A stretch of 64,000 nt of DNA from Microbacterium indicum DSM 19969 (GCF_000422385.1 NZ_AULR01000003.1:186001-250000), one strand, 5' to 3'; counted from the first letter of the stretch, positions 1-11,478 are shown. The notes: generated by a model not told the origin, from the sequence alone. Translations and numbers: made by a program.

Positions 1-540
1 GATGCCGAGCCACGCGAGGTCGGGGTTCGCGAGGATCGACTCGCTGAGGAACGGGATGCCGAGCGCCTGGCCCGCCGCGGGGAGCGAGTTCTGGAACAGG
101 AACTGGAAGACGTACGCGATGATCAGGCCCGAGACGACCATGGGGATCACGAAGATCGCCCGGAGGCCCATCTTGAACCGGATCCGCGACGTGAGCCCGA
201 CGGCGAGGAGGAACGAGATCACATTCACGACGACGACGGTCGCGAGGGCGAAGCCGAAGGTGAACAGGAAGCTCGAGAGGATCGCCGGGTCGCTGAACGC
301 GGCGATGTAGTTCGTCAGGCCGTTGAACTCCCAGTCGCCGATGCCGATCGAGTCCGTGAAGCTGAAGAAGATGCCGATGACGCCCGGGACCGTGATCGCC
401 AGGGTGAAGAGGATCACCGAGGGCAGCAGGAACAGGTAGTAGATCGGCTCGACCCGCTTCGAGTTGCGCCGCACGCGGCGGTTCCCGCGGGTGACGATGG
501 TCGTGGTCGCGCCGGTCGTCACGGCGTTCCCGGCGCTCAT
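1..540 (-). CDS. Sugar ABC transporter permease, MalF type (partial, C-terminus off the window)
   Basis: Reading leftwards from an ATG at 540, an open frame of 180 codons runs off the window edge. It gives a short basic N-terminus (about 28 residues), then a hydrophobic helix beginning YYLFLLPSVILF, a periplasmic loop with FTDSIGIGDWEFNGLTNY, and two more helices. That layout is typical of the N-terminal part of MalF/UgpA-type inner-membrane permeases of CUT1 carbohydrate importers. Its ATG overlaps the stop of the binding-protein gene (ATGA), so the two are translationally coupled. The EAA loop that contacts the ATPase lies beyond the window. The substrate cannot be read from this fragment. 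Confidence 0.9.
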   Translation of the reverse strand, partial: MSAGNAVTTGATTTIVTRGNRRVRRNSKRVEPIYYLFLLPSVILFTLAITVPGVIGIFFSFTDSIGIGDWEFNGLTNYIAAFSDPAILSSFLFTFGFALATVVVVNVISFLLAVGLTSRIRFKMGLRAIFVIPMVVSGLIIAYVFQFLFQNSLPAAGQALGIPFLSESILANPDLAWLGI

Positions 541-1826
541 CCCGCGTCCTCCGTCGACGTGGCGGGTTGGCGGAAGGCGAGGCGCGACCAGTCGGCGTCG
601 AGCGTCCTGAGCACGCTCTGCGCGTTCGCGCCGAGAGCGATCGACTGCGCGTAGTTCTCGGCGGGGATCGTGCGGGGGATCAGCACACCGGGACCCTGGT
701 AGACGGCGCCGGAGTCGTAGTAAGGGATCATCCCCTCGACGCGCGGGTCGCTCGGGGCCTCGCCGTCGGTCGTCGGCACGAAGCCGAGCTGCGACTCGTT
801 GTACGCCTGGATGATGTCGGGCTCGAAGAGGTACTCGAGGAAGTCGCGCGCGCCGTCCTTGTGCTGACCGTCCTTCGGGATCAGGACCGCGAGGTCGAGG
901 TTCACTCGCACCTTGAGATCGTCGGGGTCGTCGGTCATCGGGAGCGGGAACGTGCCGAGGTCCGCGTCGGGGTTCGTCTTCGCGATCTCGCCGAACGCCC
1001 ACGGCCCCTGCATGTACATCGCGCCGTCGCCCTGGGCGAAGCCGACGTTCCCGGCGTCGTAGACGCGGCTCGACGCCCCGTCCTGCGTGTAGTCGGCGGC
1101 GAGGGTCTGGAGCTTCTCCATCGGCTCCGCGAAGTCCTTCTCGAACGAGTACTCGCTCGACGCGTTCACCTGGTCGCCCTCGGCGGCGAGGCCGTCGAAG
1201 AACTCGAGCATGTCGAGGGATCCGCCCGCCGCGTAGTCGAACCAGCCCTGGTTGACGGTCCAGGCGTCGGCGAAGGTCCCGTAGAACGGGGCGACGCCCG
1301 CGTCCTTGAGGGTGTCGCAGACCTGGATCAGCTCGTCCCAGGTGGTCGGGACCTCGAGGCCGTACTCGGCGAAGACGTCCTTGTTGTAGATCACCGACGA
1401 CGCCATGACCGAGTAGGGGAGCGCGGGGGTCGTGCCCGCGCAGACGCCGTACTGGTCGAGGAGCGGCTGCAGGTCGGGTCGGATCTCAGCCGCCGCGTCG
1501 GTGTCCGAGAGGTCGTCGAGCGCGCAGCGGCTGACGAAGCGCGAGACCTCGTGGTTGTAGTTCGAGAGCATGATGTCGGGCGGGTTTCCGCGCACGAAGC
1601 TCGCGGCGATGGGGTCGACGCCCGACGTGTCCATCTCGACCCGGTACTGATCCTGCGACGCGTTGTAGTCGGCGACGACCTGCGTCATGAAGTCGATCGC
1701 CTCGCGCTTGTTGAACGTGAAGTGGATCTCCTCGGGCCCCTGCGCCCCGCATCCGGTGAGCGCGGCCCCGACGATCACCGCCCCGGCCGCCGCTGCGACG
1801 AGGCGCAGCCTTCTTCTTCCAGACAT
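537..1826 (-). CDS. Extracellular solute-binding protein family 1 (sugar ABC importer lipoprotein)
   Basis: A 429-residue lipoprotein. The start at 1826 is chosen because AAGGA lies 5 nt upstream; an in-frame start at 1853 would add nine residues before the signal peptide. Residues 1-26 are a basic n-region, hydrophobic core and lipobox LTGC (lipidated Cys26). The mature part has the SBP_bac_1 pattern (YNASQDQYRVEM near the N-terminus, a NYNHEVSRF segment and NVGFAQGDGAMYMQGPWAF, the usual hinge-region signature). It delivers a carbohydrate to the permease that follows with a 4-nt overlap. Divergent from the ROK regulator, which probably controls it. Substrate unknown; the adjacent glycogen/trehalose operon suggests an alpha-glucoside, but that is inference. 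Confidence 0.9.
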   Translation of the reverse strand: MSGRRRLRLVAAAAGAVIVGAALTGCGAQGPEEIHFTFNKREAIDFMTQVVADYNASQDQYRVEMDTSGVDPIAASFVRGNPPDIMLSNYNHEVSRFVSRCALDDLSDTDAAAEIRPDLQPLLDQYGVCAGTTPALPYSVMASSVIYNKDVFAEYGLEVPTTWDELIQVCDTLKDAGVAPFYGTFADAWTVNQGWFDYAAGGSLDMLEFFDGLAAEGDQVNASSEYSFEKDFAEPMEKLQTLAADYTQDGASSRVYDAGNVGFAQGDGAMYMQGPWAFGEIAKTNPDADLGTFPLPMTDDPDDLKVRVNLDLAVLIPKDGQHKDGARDFLEYLFEPDIIQAYNESQLGFVPTTDGEAPSDPRVEGMIPYYDSGAVYQGPGVLIPRTIPAENYAQSIALGANAQSVLRTLDADWSRLAFRQPATSTEDAG

Positions 1827-1851
1827 CGTTGTCCTTCCGTGTGATCCGCGC

Positions 1852-1875
1852 ATTGATTAAGAGCGTGAATCTAAT
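1852..1875. promoter_or_regulatory. Candidate ROK operator in the divergent intergenic region
   Basis: An AT-rich imperfect inverted repeat, ATTGATT facing AATCTAAT across about 9 nt, sits between the binding-protein gene and the ROK gene in otherwise GC-rich DNA. AT-rich palindromes with AAT/ATT ends are usual for ROK repressors. The position is right for controlling the leftward sugar operon. The symmetry has a one-base bulge, so this is a weak call. Confidence 0.3.
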
Positions 1876-1933
1876 GACGCTGGAACTCTGTCAGGTGCAC
1901 GGGGTGCGCGTCAAGGCCGGGTACGTTCTCGGT

Positions 1934-3133
1934 ATGGATCCCCGTGGCGCGAGTTCGCCGCAGCTGCTGCGACGCCTCAACGCGGGCGCCGTCGTGCGCT
2001 TCGCGCTCGGCGTCGGCGAGTTCGCCGCGGCCGAGGCGATGTCGGCGACGGGCCTCACGTGGCCGACGGTCCTCGGGGTGTGCGACGGGCTCGTCGCCGA
2101 CGGGTGGCTCGAGGAGGTCGCCGATAGCCGCGCGGCCGGCCTCACGAGCAAGGGGCGGCCCGCCCGCCGGTACCGGCTGCGTGAGGCGGCGGGCGTCGTC
2201 GCGGGGCTCGACGCGGGGCAGCACCACTTCACGGCGGTCGTCGCGGATCTGCGGGGGCGCGTCCTGGCGCAGCTCGCGGTCGACGCGCCGCCCGTCGACG
2301 ACGTCGCCGACATGCCGCAGCGGCGCCGGGCGGCCGGTGCGCGGCGCGCACTCGCCGCGTCGCTCCTGCGCGAGGCGCTCGCCGCCGCGGGGCGATCCGA
2401 GGGCGACGCGCTCATCGCGGCCGTCGCCGTCCCCGCGCCCGTCGACGCGCGCGGCCTCTCGCCGCGCGGCGAGGACGACTACTGGGCGACGATGAACCCC
2501 GGATTCGCGGGCGCGCTGCCGTGCGAGGTCGTCGTCGAGAACGACGCGAACCTCGCGGCCGTGGCCGAGCAGGCGCGCGGCGGGCACCCGTCCGAGGCCG
2601 GCGTCGCGACGGTCCTGGCCGGCGAGCGGCTCGGCGCCGGCGTGATCCTCGACGGCCGCCTCCTGCGGGGATCCCGGGGCGGCGTCGGCGAGATGCGCTT
2701 CCTCGGGATCGTCGAGGGCGTCGGGACGGCCGAGGGCGTCGGCGCGCTCGCCCGCGACTGGGGGCGCGAGGAGCTCGGCGACGGCGTCGACGTCTTCGCG
2801 GCCGCGGCGGAGGGGGATCCCTCGGCCCTCGCGATCGTCGACCGCCTGGGCGATCGCGTCGCCCGGGTCGCCGAGGCCCTCTCGAGCCTCCTCGACATCG
2901 ACCGCGTCGTGTTCGCGGGCGCGATCGCGCCGGCCCTCGGTCCCGTCCTCGCGCGGGCGCGCGAGGTCATGCGATCCGAGTTCCAGGATCCCGTCCCCGA
3001 GCTCGCCGCGAGCGCCCTCGGCCCCGACATCGTCGCGATGGGCGCGGTCGACGCGGCCCTCGCGCGCGTCCGCGCGGAGCCCCTCGCCTTCGCCCCGCGC
3101 CGTACCTCGGAGATCTCGCCTACCCGCACATGA
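1934..3133 (+). CDS. ROK family transcriptional regulator
   Basis: A 399-residue protein with an N-terminal winged helix-turn-helix (roughly residues 10-75) and a ROK sugar-kinase-like domain (VVAGLDAG near 95, VVVENDANLAAVAE, a GAGVILDGRLLRGSRGGVGE motif). The zinc-binding CxCGxxGC cluster of canonical ROK members is absent: the segment after the GE motif instead reads FLGIVEGVGTAEG. Start 1934 is preferred over an upstream in-frame start (1829) because TACGTT at 1922-1927 lies 6 nt before this ATG, the arrangement of a leaderless gene. It probably represses the divergent sugar ABC operon. Sugar effector unknown. Confidence 0.85.
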   Translation: MDPRGASSPQLLRRLNAGAVVRFALGVGEFAAAEAMSATGLTWPTVLGVCDGLVADGWLEEVADSRAAGLTSKGRPARRYRLREAAGVVAGLDAGQHHFTAVVADLRGRVLAQLAVDAPPVDDVADMPQRRRAAGARRALAASLLREALAAAGRSEGDALIAAVAVPAPVDARGLSPRGEDDYWATMNPGFAGALPCEVVVENDANLAAVAEQARGGHPSEAGVATVLAGERLGAGVILDGRLLRGSRGGVGEMRFLGIVEGVGTAEGVGALARDWGREELGDGVDVFAAAAEGDPSALAIVDRLGDRVARVAEALSSLLDIDRVVFAGAIAPALGPVLARAREVMRSEFQDPVPELAASALGPDIVAMGAVDAALARVRAEPLAFAPRRTSEISPTRT

Positions 3134-3167
3134 TCCCGGCGGACCCGTGTGCGGGAAGCCGAGATCT
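3111..3167 (+). terminator. Long imperfect hairpin at the ROK gene end
   Basis: Arms 3111-3130 and 3148-3167 pair over AGATCTCG and CCCGCACA on each side with a 4-nt internal mismatch. The stem overlaps the ROK stop codon (3131-3133). No T-run follows, so it is a possible Rho-independent-like or mRNA-stabilising structure rather than a textbook terminator. Confidence 0.45.
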
Positions 3168-3276
3168 GTGAGGTTGTGCGCGGGAGGGATCCTCGTCCTA
3201 GCACCGCCGTCGAACCGGCGTGTGAACACCTGTCGACAGCTCTGCTCCGGGGGTTCCCGCGCGGGGGCGCGCGGAC

Positions 3277-3288
3277 TAATTTGGCGAC
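3277..3288 (+). promoter_or_regulatory. Leaderless-type -10 element of the glgE operon
   Basis: TAATTT at 3277-3282 is followed by GGCGAC and then the glgE ATG, with no Shine-Dalgarno sequence between. TTCCCG at 3254-3259 is 17 nt upstream and could serve as a weak -35. The spacing puts the transcription start on or next to the A of the ATG. Confidence 0.55.
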
Positions 3289-5198
3289 ATGGTCGGTCGC
3301 ATTCCCGTCGTCGATGTGCACCCCCTCGTCCACGGCGGCGCGCTCCCCGCGAAGGCCGCGGTCGGCGAGGCCCAGCCCGTCCGGGCGACGGTGTTCCGCG
3401 AGGGGCACGACAGGCTCGGCGCCGAGGTCGTGCTCATCGCCCCCGACGGATCCCGCCGCGCCCCCGTGCGCATGGGCGAGATCGCGCCGGGGCTCGACCG
3501 CTACGAGGCGTGGGTCGCGCCCGACGAGCCGGGGGAGTGGGCGTTCGAGATCCGCGCCTTCAGCGACGCGCTCGCCACCTGGCAGCATGACGCGTCGGTC
3601 AAGATCCGCGCGGGCGTCGACGTCGACCTCATGTTCGCCGAGGGCGCGCTGCTCCTCGGCCGGTGGGGCGCCGACCCGCGCATCGTCGACGCCGCGACGG
3701 GCCCGACCCACACGGTCGAGAGCCGCCTCGCGTTCCTCGAGAGCCCCCAGCTCATGGCGCTCATGCGCGAGAAGCCGCTGCGCGACCTCGAGACGGTCGC
3801 GGGCCCGTTCCCGCTCTTCGCCGACCGCGAGCGCGCGCTCGCCGGATCCTGGTACGAGTTCTTCCCCCGGAGCGAGGGCGCGCGGATCGAGGGCGGCGTC
3901 GCGGTGAGCGGCACCTTCCGCACCGCGATCGCGAGCCTCGACCGCGTCGCCGACATGGGCTTCGACGTGCTCTACCTGCCGCCGATCCACCCCATCGGCG
4001 CGACGAACCGCAAGGGCGCGAACAACTCGCTCGACCCCTCGCCGACCGACCCCGGATCCCCGTGGGCCATCGGCTCGGCGGCGGGCGGGCACGACGCCGT
4101 GAACCCCGAGCTCGGGACGCTCGCCGACTTCGACGCCTTCGTCGCGGCGGCGGCGGCGAGGGGGATCGAGGTCGCGCTCGACCTCGCGCTGCAGGCCTCG
4201 CCGGATCACCCGTGGGCGACGGATCACCCCGAGTTCTTCACGACGCGCGCCGACGGCTCGATCGCCTACGCCGAGAACCCGCCCAAGAAGTACCAGGACA
4301 TCTATCCCATCAACTTCGACAACGATCCCGAGGGGATCTTCGTCGAGGTCGAGCGGGTCGCCCGGCACTGGATGGCGCACGACGTGCGGATCTTCCGCGT
4401 CGACAACCCCCACACGAAGCCGCTCGCGTTCTGGGAGCGGCTGCTCGGGGCGATCAGGGCGACGGATCCCGACGTCCTCTTCCTCAGCGAGGCCTTCACG
4501 CGCCCCGCGATGATGCGCGGCCTCGGCGCGGTCGGCTTCCACCAGTCGTACACGTACTTCGCCTGGCGCACCGCGAAGGGCGAGATCGAGGACTACCTGC
4601 GCGAGGTCTCCTCCGAGACCGACCACACGATGCGCCCCGCGTTCTGGCCCAACACCCCCGACATCCTCCACGAGTTCCTGCAGACGGGCGGTCCCGCGGC
4701 GTTCCGGATCCGCGCGACCCTCGCGGCGCTCGGCTCGCCGACCTGGGGCATGTACGCGGGCTTCGAGCTCATGGAGCACGTGCCGGTGCGGCCCGGATCC
4801 GAGGAGTACCTCGACAGCGAGAAGTACCAGATCCGCGTGCGCGACTGGGAGGGATCCCCGTCGATCGCGCCGTACATCGCGCGGCTCAACGAGATCCGCC
4901 GCGAGCACCCGGCGCTCCGGCGGCTGCGCAACCTGCGCGTGCACTGGGCCGACGACGACCACGTGCTCGTCTTCACGAAGGGCGAGGGCGAGGACACCGT
5001 GATCGTCGTCCTGAACCTCGACCCGCGCGGCCAGCGCCACACGACGGTGCACCTCGACTGGCGCGCCCTGGGCCTCGGCGAGCGCTTCGCGGTGCGCGAG
5101 CAGCTCACGGGCGAGACGTGGTGGTGGGGCGAGCACAACCACGTCTCGCTCGACCCCGGATCCCAGGTCGCGCACGTCCTCACGGTGCGGGGTGCGCG

Positions 5199-5202
<4 letters not shown>
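3289..5202 (+). CDS. glgE: Alpha-1,4-glucan:maltose-1-phosphate maltosyltransferase GlgE
   Basis: A 637-residue GH13_3 enzyme, the usual family length. It transfers maltosyl units from alpha-maltose-1-phosphate to the growing alpha-1,4-glucan in the cytoplasm. Residues 1-110 form the N-terminal beta-sandwich; the barrel follows. Diagnostic segments are [17 protein letters not shown] (around 330-346), [15 protein letters not shown] with nucleophile Asp372, and [13 protein letters not shown] with acid/base Glu401. First gene of glgE-treS-mak-glgB; its stop overlaps the treS ATG (ATGA). These four genes together give the route from trehalose to branched alpha-glucan known from mycobacteria and Streptomyces. 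Confidence 0.97.
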
Positions 5203-6958
<1,756 letters not shown>

Positions 6959-6962
<4 letters not shown>

Positions 6963-8302
6963 TCGCCGCCGCCGACCTCGAGGCCTACCTCCCGCGCACC
7001 CGCTGGTTCGCGGGCAAGGGGAGGGAGTTCGCGGTCGCGACGGCGCCTGGCCTCGAGCCGGGGAGCGCGCCGCGCCCCGGCGAGGTCGAGCTGCGGATCC
7101 TGCTCGTGACGGTCGCGTACGAGGGCGGCGGATCCGAGACCTATCAGGTGCCCGTCTCGCTCCACGCCGCGCCGTCGGAGCACCTCGCGCACGCCTTCAT
7201 CGGGCGCGACGGCGACGCGTGGGCGTACGACGCGGCGCACGACCGCGAGGCGATGGGGGCGCTCCTCGCGGGGTTCGCCGACGCGGCCCCCGGGGCGCCG
7301 ACCTCGCTCGGGGGCGCGGAGATCCACCGCACCTCGGCGCCGGGATCCGCGATCGACCCGTCCTGGCCGTCGTCGCCGCTCACAGGCGAGCAGTCGAACA
7401 CGTCGATCCGCTTCGGCGACCACGCGCTGCTCAAGCTCTTCCGCCGCGTCGAGCCCGGGGCGAACCCCGACATCGAGGTGCACCGCGTCCTCACCGAGGC
7501 GGGCAGCGGCGACGTCGCCGAGCTGTACGGCTGGGTCGAGGCGGGAGGGCTGCAGCTCGGCATGCTGCAGGAGTTCCTCGCGACGGCGAGCGACGGCTTC
7601 GACATGGCGCTCGCCGACGTGCGGGCGTCGTTCGCCGCCGCGGAGCCCGACGCCGCGACCTACGCGGGCGAGGCCGCGGGGCTCGGGCGGGCGCTGGCGC
7701 GGATCCACCTGCTCCTCGCCGACGCCTTCGGCACGGCGACGCGCGACGCGCACGCGCTCGCCGCGGCGATGCGCGACCGGCTCGACCGCGCGATCCTCGC
7801 GGTCCCCGAGCTCGACGCCCACGCGCCGCGCCTCCGCGCCGTCTACGACGCCGTCGCGGGGCTCGGCGAGATCCCGGTGCAGCGGATCCACGGGGATCTG
7901 CACCTGGGCCAGGCGCTGCGCACGGCCGCGGGCTGGACGATCGTCGACTTCGAGGGCGAGCCCGCGAAGACCCTCGCCGAGCGCCGCGAGCCCGACTCGC
8001 CGTGGCGCGACGTCGCGGGCATGATCCGCTCGTTCGACTACGCCCCCGCCGTCGTGCGCATGAGCGGATCCACGGGCGACGACGAGCGCTCGCTCGCCTG
8101 GTCGCTCGCAGCCGAGCGCGCCTTCGTCTCGGCGTACGAGGAGGAGAGCGGTTCGGACGGGAGCAGCGCGCTGCTCGCCGCCTACCTCGCCGACAAGGCC
8201 GCCTACGAGGCGGTCTACGAGGCGCGCAACCGGCCCACCTGGGTCGGGATCCCGCTCGCCGCCGTCGCCCGCATCGGCTCGCCCCGGGAGGAGACCCCGT
8301 GA
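6959..8302 (+). CDS. mak: Maltokinase (Pep2/Mak)
   Basis: A 447-residue protein of the maltokinase family, which makes alpha-maltose-1-phosphate from maltose and ATP. GTG start at 6959 overlaps the treS stop. It begins with the characteristic cap segment [13 protein letters not shown], then [20 protein letters not shown] (conserved Lys for ATP), and the kinase catalytic loop [10 protein letters not shown] followed by TIVDFEGEP, the Brenner-type motif of the phosphotransferase fold. The downstream GTG of glgB overlaps its stop. Its product is the GlgE donor. Length and motif order are complete. Confidence 0.95.
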
Positions 8303-10485
8303 CACCCGCCCAGCCCGTCGACCCCCGCGCCCTCGCCCTGATCGCGGCGGGCGAGCACGGCGATCCGCACGCCGTCCTCGGGCCGCACCCGCACGCGGGC
8401 GCCGTCACGGTGCGCGTCCTGCGGCCCCTCGCCCGCACGGTCACGGTGCGCTGGCTCGACGGCGAGACGTGGCGCGACGCCCCCGCGGAGCACGTGGCCG
8501 AGGGCGTCTGGGCCGCCGTCGTCGAGACGGCGGACGTTCCGGCGTACGAGGTCGTCACGACCTACGACGACGGCGCCGAGCACCTCGCCGACGACCCGTA
8601 CCGCTTCCTGCCGACGCTCGGCGACGTCGACCTGCACCTCATCGGCGAGGGGCGCCACGAGCAGCTCTGGACGGTGCTCGGATCCCGCGTCATCACGTAC
8701 CCCGCCGTCGGGGCGGCCCCGGCCGTGACGGGCACGGCGTTCGCGGTGTGGGCGCCGAACGCCCGGGGCGTGCGCCTCAAGAGCGAGGCGTCCGAGTGGG
8801 ACAGCCGCGAGCACCCCATGCGCCGGCTCGGCACCTCGGGGGTGTGGGAGCTCTTCGTCCCCGGGATCGGACACGGGGTGCGGTACAAGTACGACGTCCT
8901 CCAGACGGGCGGGGCGTGGCGCGAGAAGGCCGATCCGCTCGCCCGCTGGGCCGAAGTGCCGCCCGCGAGCGCCAGCCGCGTCTTCGACTCGTCGTACGCG
9001 TGGGGCGACGACGCGTGGCTCGCGGAGCGCGCCGCGAAGGGCCACGTCGATCAGCCGATGTCGGTGTACGAGGTGCACCTCGGATCCTGGCGGCAGGGCC
9101 GCGGATACGCGCAGCTCGCCGACGAGATCGTCGCCTACGTGCGCGACCTCGGGTTCACGCACGTCGAGTTCATGCCCGTCATGCAGCACCCCTTCGGCGG
9201 CTCGTGGGGTTACCACGTCACGGGCTACTACGCGGCTGACAGCCGGTTCGGGGATCCCGACGGCCTGCGCCTCGTCATCGACCGCCTGCACCGCGAGGGG
9301 ATCGGCGTGATCCTCGACTGGGTGCCCGGCCACTTCGCGACCGACGAGTGGGCGCTGTCGCTCTTCGACGGGACGCCCCTGTACGAGCACCCGGATCCGC
9401 AGCGCGGCTGGCACCGCGACTGGGGCTCGTTCATCTTCGACTTCGGGCGCCCCGAGGTGCGCAACTTCCTCGTCGCGAACGCGCTGTTCTGGCTCGAGGA
9501 GTTCCACGCCGACGGCCTGCGCGTCGACGGCGTCGCCTCGATGCTCTACCTCGACTACTCGCGCGAGGCGGGGGAGTGGACCCCCAACGTGCACGGCGGG
9601 CGCGAGAACCTCGAGGCGATCGCGCTGCTCCAGGAGGTCGACGCGACGGCGTACCGGCGCGTGCCGGGGATCACGATGATCGCCGAGGAGTCGACGTCGT
9701 GGCCGGGCGTCACGCGGCCGACCTCGTCGGGCGGCCTCGGCTTCGGCTTCAAGTGGAACATGGGCTGGATGCACGACACGCTCGAGTACGTCTCGCGCGA
9801 CCCCGCCCACCGGGCCTACCACCACGGGGAGATGTCGTTCGCGACGGCCTACGCGTGGAGCGAGAACTTCATCCTGCCTCTCTCGCACGACGAGGTCGTG
9901 CACGGCAAGGGCTCGCTCGTGCAGAAGATCCCTGGCGACCGCTGGCGGCAGCTCGCGACGCTGCGCGCGCTGTACGGCTTCATGTGGGCGCACCCCGGCA
10001 AGAACCTCCTGTTCATGGGAGGTGAGTTCGCGCAGGAGGGCGAGTGGGCCGAGTCGCGCGAGCTCGAGTGGTGGCTCCTCGACCTCGCCGACCACCGCGG
10101 CGTGCACGCGCTGCTGCGCGACCTCAACCGCTCCTACCGCGCGGCGCCCGCGATCTGGCGGGCCGACGACACCCCGTCGTCGTTCCGCTGGGTCGACCCC
10201 GACGACGCCGAGCACAACGTGTTCGCGTTCGTCCGCACCGACGGGGACACGAGCCTCGTGAGCGCGTCGAACTTCGCGGCGGTGCCGCATCACGGGTATC
10301 GGATCGGCTTCCCGCACGCGGGCACCTGGCGCGAGGTCGTGAACACCGACGCGGGCGACTACGGCGGATCCGGCGTCGGCAACCAGGGATCCGTCGAGGC
10401 GGTCGCGGGCGAGTGGTACGGCTTCCCGGCCTACGCCGACGTGACGCTGCCGCCGCTCGCGACGGTGTGGTTCGCGCCGGCCTGA
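8299..10485 (+). CDS. glgB: 1,4-alpha-glucan branching enzyme GlgB
   Basis: A 728-residue GH13_9 enzyme that introduces alpha-1,6 branches into the GlgE product. It has the long N-terminal carbohydrate-binding part (residues 1-220, including GTAFAVWAPNARGVRL), then VYEVHLGSW, the nucleophile Asp410 in LRVDGVASMLYLDYSR, acid/base Glu463 in MIAEEST, and LPLSHDEVVHGKGSL. Full length for the actinobacterial type. GTG start overlaps mak. Its 3' end (GTTCGCGCCGGCCTGA) is part of a 43-bp direct repeat whose second copy lies 1.19 kb downstream, so it probably once abutted the DUF4395 gene directly. Confidence 0.97.
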   Translation: MTPAQPVDPRALALIAAGEHGDPHAVLGPHPHAGAVTVRVLRPLARTVTVRWLDGETWRDAPAEHVAEGVWAAVVETADVPAYEVVTTYDDGAEHLADDPYRFLPTLGDVDLHLIGEGRHEQLWTVLGSRVITYPAVGAAPAVTGTAFAVWAPNARGVRLKSEASEWDSREHPMRRLGTSGVWELFVPGIGHGVRYKYDVLQTGGAWREKADPLARWAEVPPASASRVFDSSYAWGDDAWLAERAAKGHVDQPMSVYEVHLGSWRQGRGYAQLADEIVAYVRDLGFTHVEFMPVMQHPFGGSWGYHVTGYYAADSRFGDPDGLRLVIDRLHREGIGVILDWVPGHFATDEWALSLFDGTPLYEHPDPQRGWHRDWGSFIFDFGRPEVRNFLVANALFWLEEFHADGLRVDGVASMLYLDYSREAGEWTPNVHGGRENLEAIALLQEVDATAYRRVPGITMIAEESTSWPGVTRPTSSGGLGFGFKWNMGWMHDTLEYVSRDPAHRAYHHGEMSFATAYAWSENFILPLSHDEVVHGKGSLVQKIPGDRWRQLATLRALYGFMWAHPGKNLLFMGGEFAQEGEWAESRELEWWLLDLADHRGVHALLRDLNRSYRAAPAIWRADDTPSSFRWVDPDDAEHNVFAFVRTDGDTSLVSASNFAAVPHHGYRIGFPHAGTWREVVNTDAGDYGGSGVGNQGSVEAVAGEWYGFPAYADVTLPPLATVWFAPA

Positions 10486-10511
10486 TCGGGCGGCGCGCAG
10501 CCGCGCGAGGC
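10469..10511 (+). repeat. 43-bp direct repeat, left copy
   Basis: 41 of 43 positions match the copy at 11661-11703. It contains the last codons and stop of glgB and a stretch homologous to the last codons of the convergent DUF4395 gene, so each copy spans what looks like the ancestral glgB/DUF4395 junction. It marks the left edge of the AT-richer insert. Confidence 0.9.
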
Positions 10512-10891
10512 GAAACGCGGGGGTACGCCGCCGCGATCGCTCGCAACGCTGTGCCGACGAGCGTTCGCTTCATCCTGTCGAGTCCGGAATGCTCTGAGGG
10601 GAAGCTTGACTCCAGATTGCAGCTCGCAGTACGTTTCTCCGGGCAGGTGGTCGCGGAAATAGAGATATTGGTGCGGAGTCGAGGGCATGAAGAAGTCCTC
10701 GGAGCTTACGGCGGTCGCTGTCGAGCAGAGCCGCCAGTGCGGGATCGATCAAATTGGTTCAGGAGAGTTCTCGTAACGCCACGCAGAATTTCCTCTGGGG
10801 CGGCCATGGGCTGGAAGCAATGCGGTATACCTCGAACTGACCTGCTGGGACATGACGAACTGACGATACATAACCGGTTGGAGATTGCATC
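10512..10891. other. Insert DNA without a convincing gene
   Basis: About 380 bp of lower-GC sequence right after the left repeat. Short open frames exist on both strands (for example 10570-10752 minus, with a start MIDPALAALLDSDRR), but none has a ribosome site or recognisable domain. It has no GGATCC, unlike the neighbouring chromosome. It probably carries the promoter of the small ORFs that follow. Confidence 0.5.
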
Positions 10892-10993
10892 ATGAATGAC
10901 GTGACGAGGCGATCCGGGATCACTTCCGCCCCCGTGGTTGCGGGACTCTTGGATTCGGGTGTCGCGGCGCCTGCGGCGCGGGGTCTGCGTTGA
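10892..10993 (+). CDS. 33-residue leader-like ORF in the insert
   Basis: ATG at 10892 opens MNDVTRRSGITSAPVVAGLL and ends at TGA 10991-10993, with a hydrophobic middle. The stop overlaps the next ATG by one base (TGATG), a translational-coupling arrangement. No family is recognised. It could be a leader peptide, a small membrane peptide or chance. Confidence 0.35.
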   Translation: MNDVTRRSGITSAPVVAGLLDSGVAAPAARGLR

Positions 10994-11478
10994 TGAGACT
11001 CGTCGTTTCGGTCGCCGGAGGGTTTCTGTCCGGGGTTCTCTACGCTTTTCTCATTTCTCTGCTGGCTGTGCAGTCCTTGGGGGTTGAAAGCGGTGCGATC
11101 TTCGACTTCTGGTCAAATGATGTCGTAGAGATCGCCGCTCCGGGAGTGCCGATTCTTCAGACCGCGTGTATTGGTTTGGCCTCAGCAGTTGTCATCGTCT
11201 CGCTCTTCGGAATTGCGATGGGATGGCGGCGTTCTCTGGGAGGTGGATTTGTCGTCGGCTTCGGGGCCTCGGTACTGAGTGCTGCGGTCGTCGGGGTCCT
11301 ACTTGAATATGCGGCTGACGACGGGTCGTCGGGGCCGCCCGTCGGTCCCGGAATCGTGGGATTGCTGAGGAAGTTCGGTCTGGAAAGCGCAACATATGCG
11401 GTGCTCGTCTGCGTCGCTGTGCTGGCTGTGATCGTGCTCCGCAGGCGCGGGCGGGACACGGAGCGATCGAGCTCGTAA
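10993..11478 (+). CDS. Small polytopic membrane protein, unknown function
   Basis: 161 residues with four predicted membrane segments (about 4-26, 52-72, 82-103 and 131-150) and a basic tail RRRGRDTERSSS, so the C-terminus is probably cytoplasmic. The loop YAADDGSSGPPVGPG is flexible. Codon use is visibly less GC-biased than in the neighbours (TTT, GTT and TTG are common), supporting acquisition by transfer. No family recognised. It is the only sizeable gene inside the repeat-bounded insert. TTG at 10990 is an alternative start; ATG 10993 fits the one-base overlap with the upstream mini-ORF. Confidence 0.6.
   Translation: MRLVVSVAGGFLSGVLYAFLISLLAVQSLGVESGAIFDFWSNDVVEIAAPGVPILQTACIGLASAVVIVSLFGIAMGWRRSLGGGFVVGFGASVLSAAVVGVLLEYAADDGSSGPPVGPGIVGLLRKFGLESATYAVLVCVAVLAVIVLRRRGRDTERSSS

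Noticed and set aside
2479..5175. 898-residue minus-strand open frame opposite glgE
   Set aside because: Arg/Ala/Val-rich shadow of a real GC-rich gene, no domain or start signal; the same applies to other long antisense frames such as 16427-18847, 20414-22399 and 60401-63136.
10431..10688. 85-residue minus-strand frame (MPSTPHQYLYFRDHLPGE)
   Set aside because: Overlaps the glgB end and the left 43-bp repeat; composition becomes atypical after 30 residues and no ribosome site was seen.
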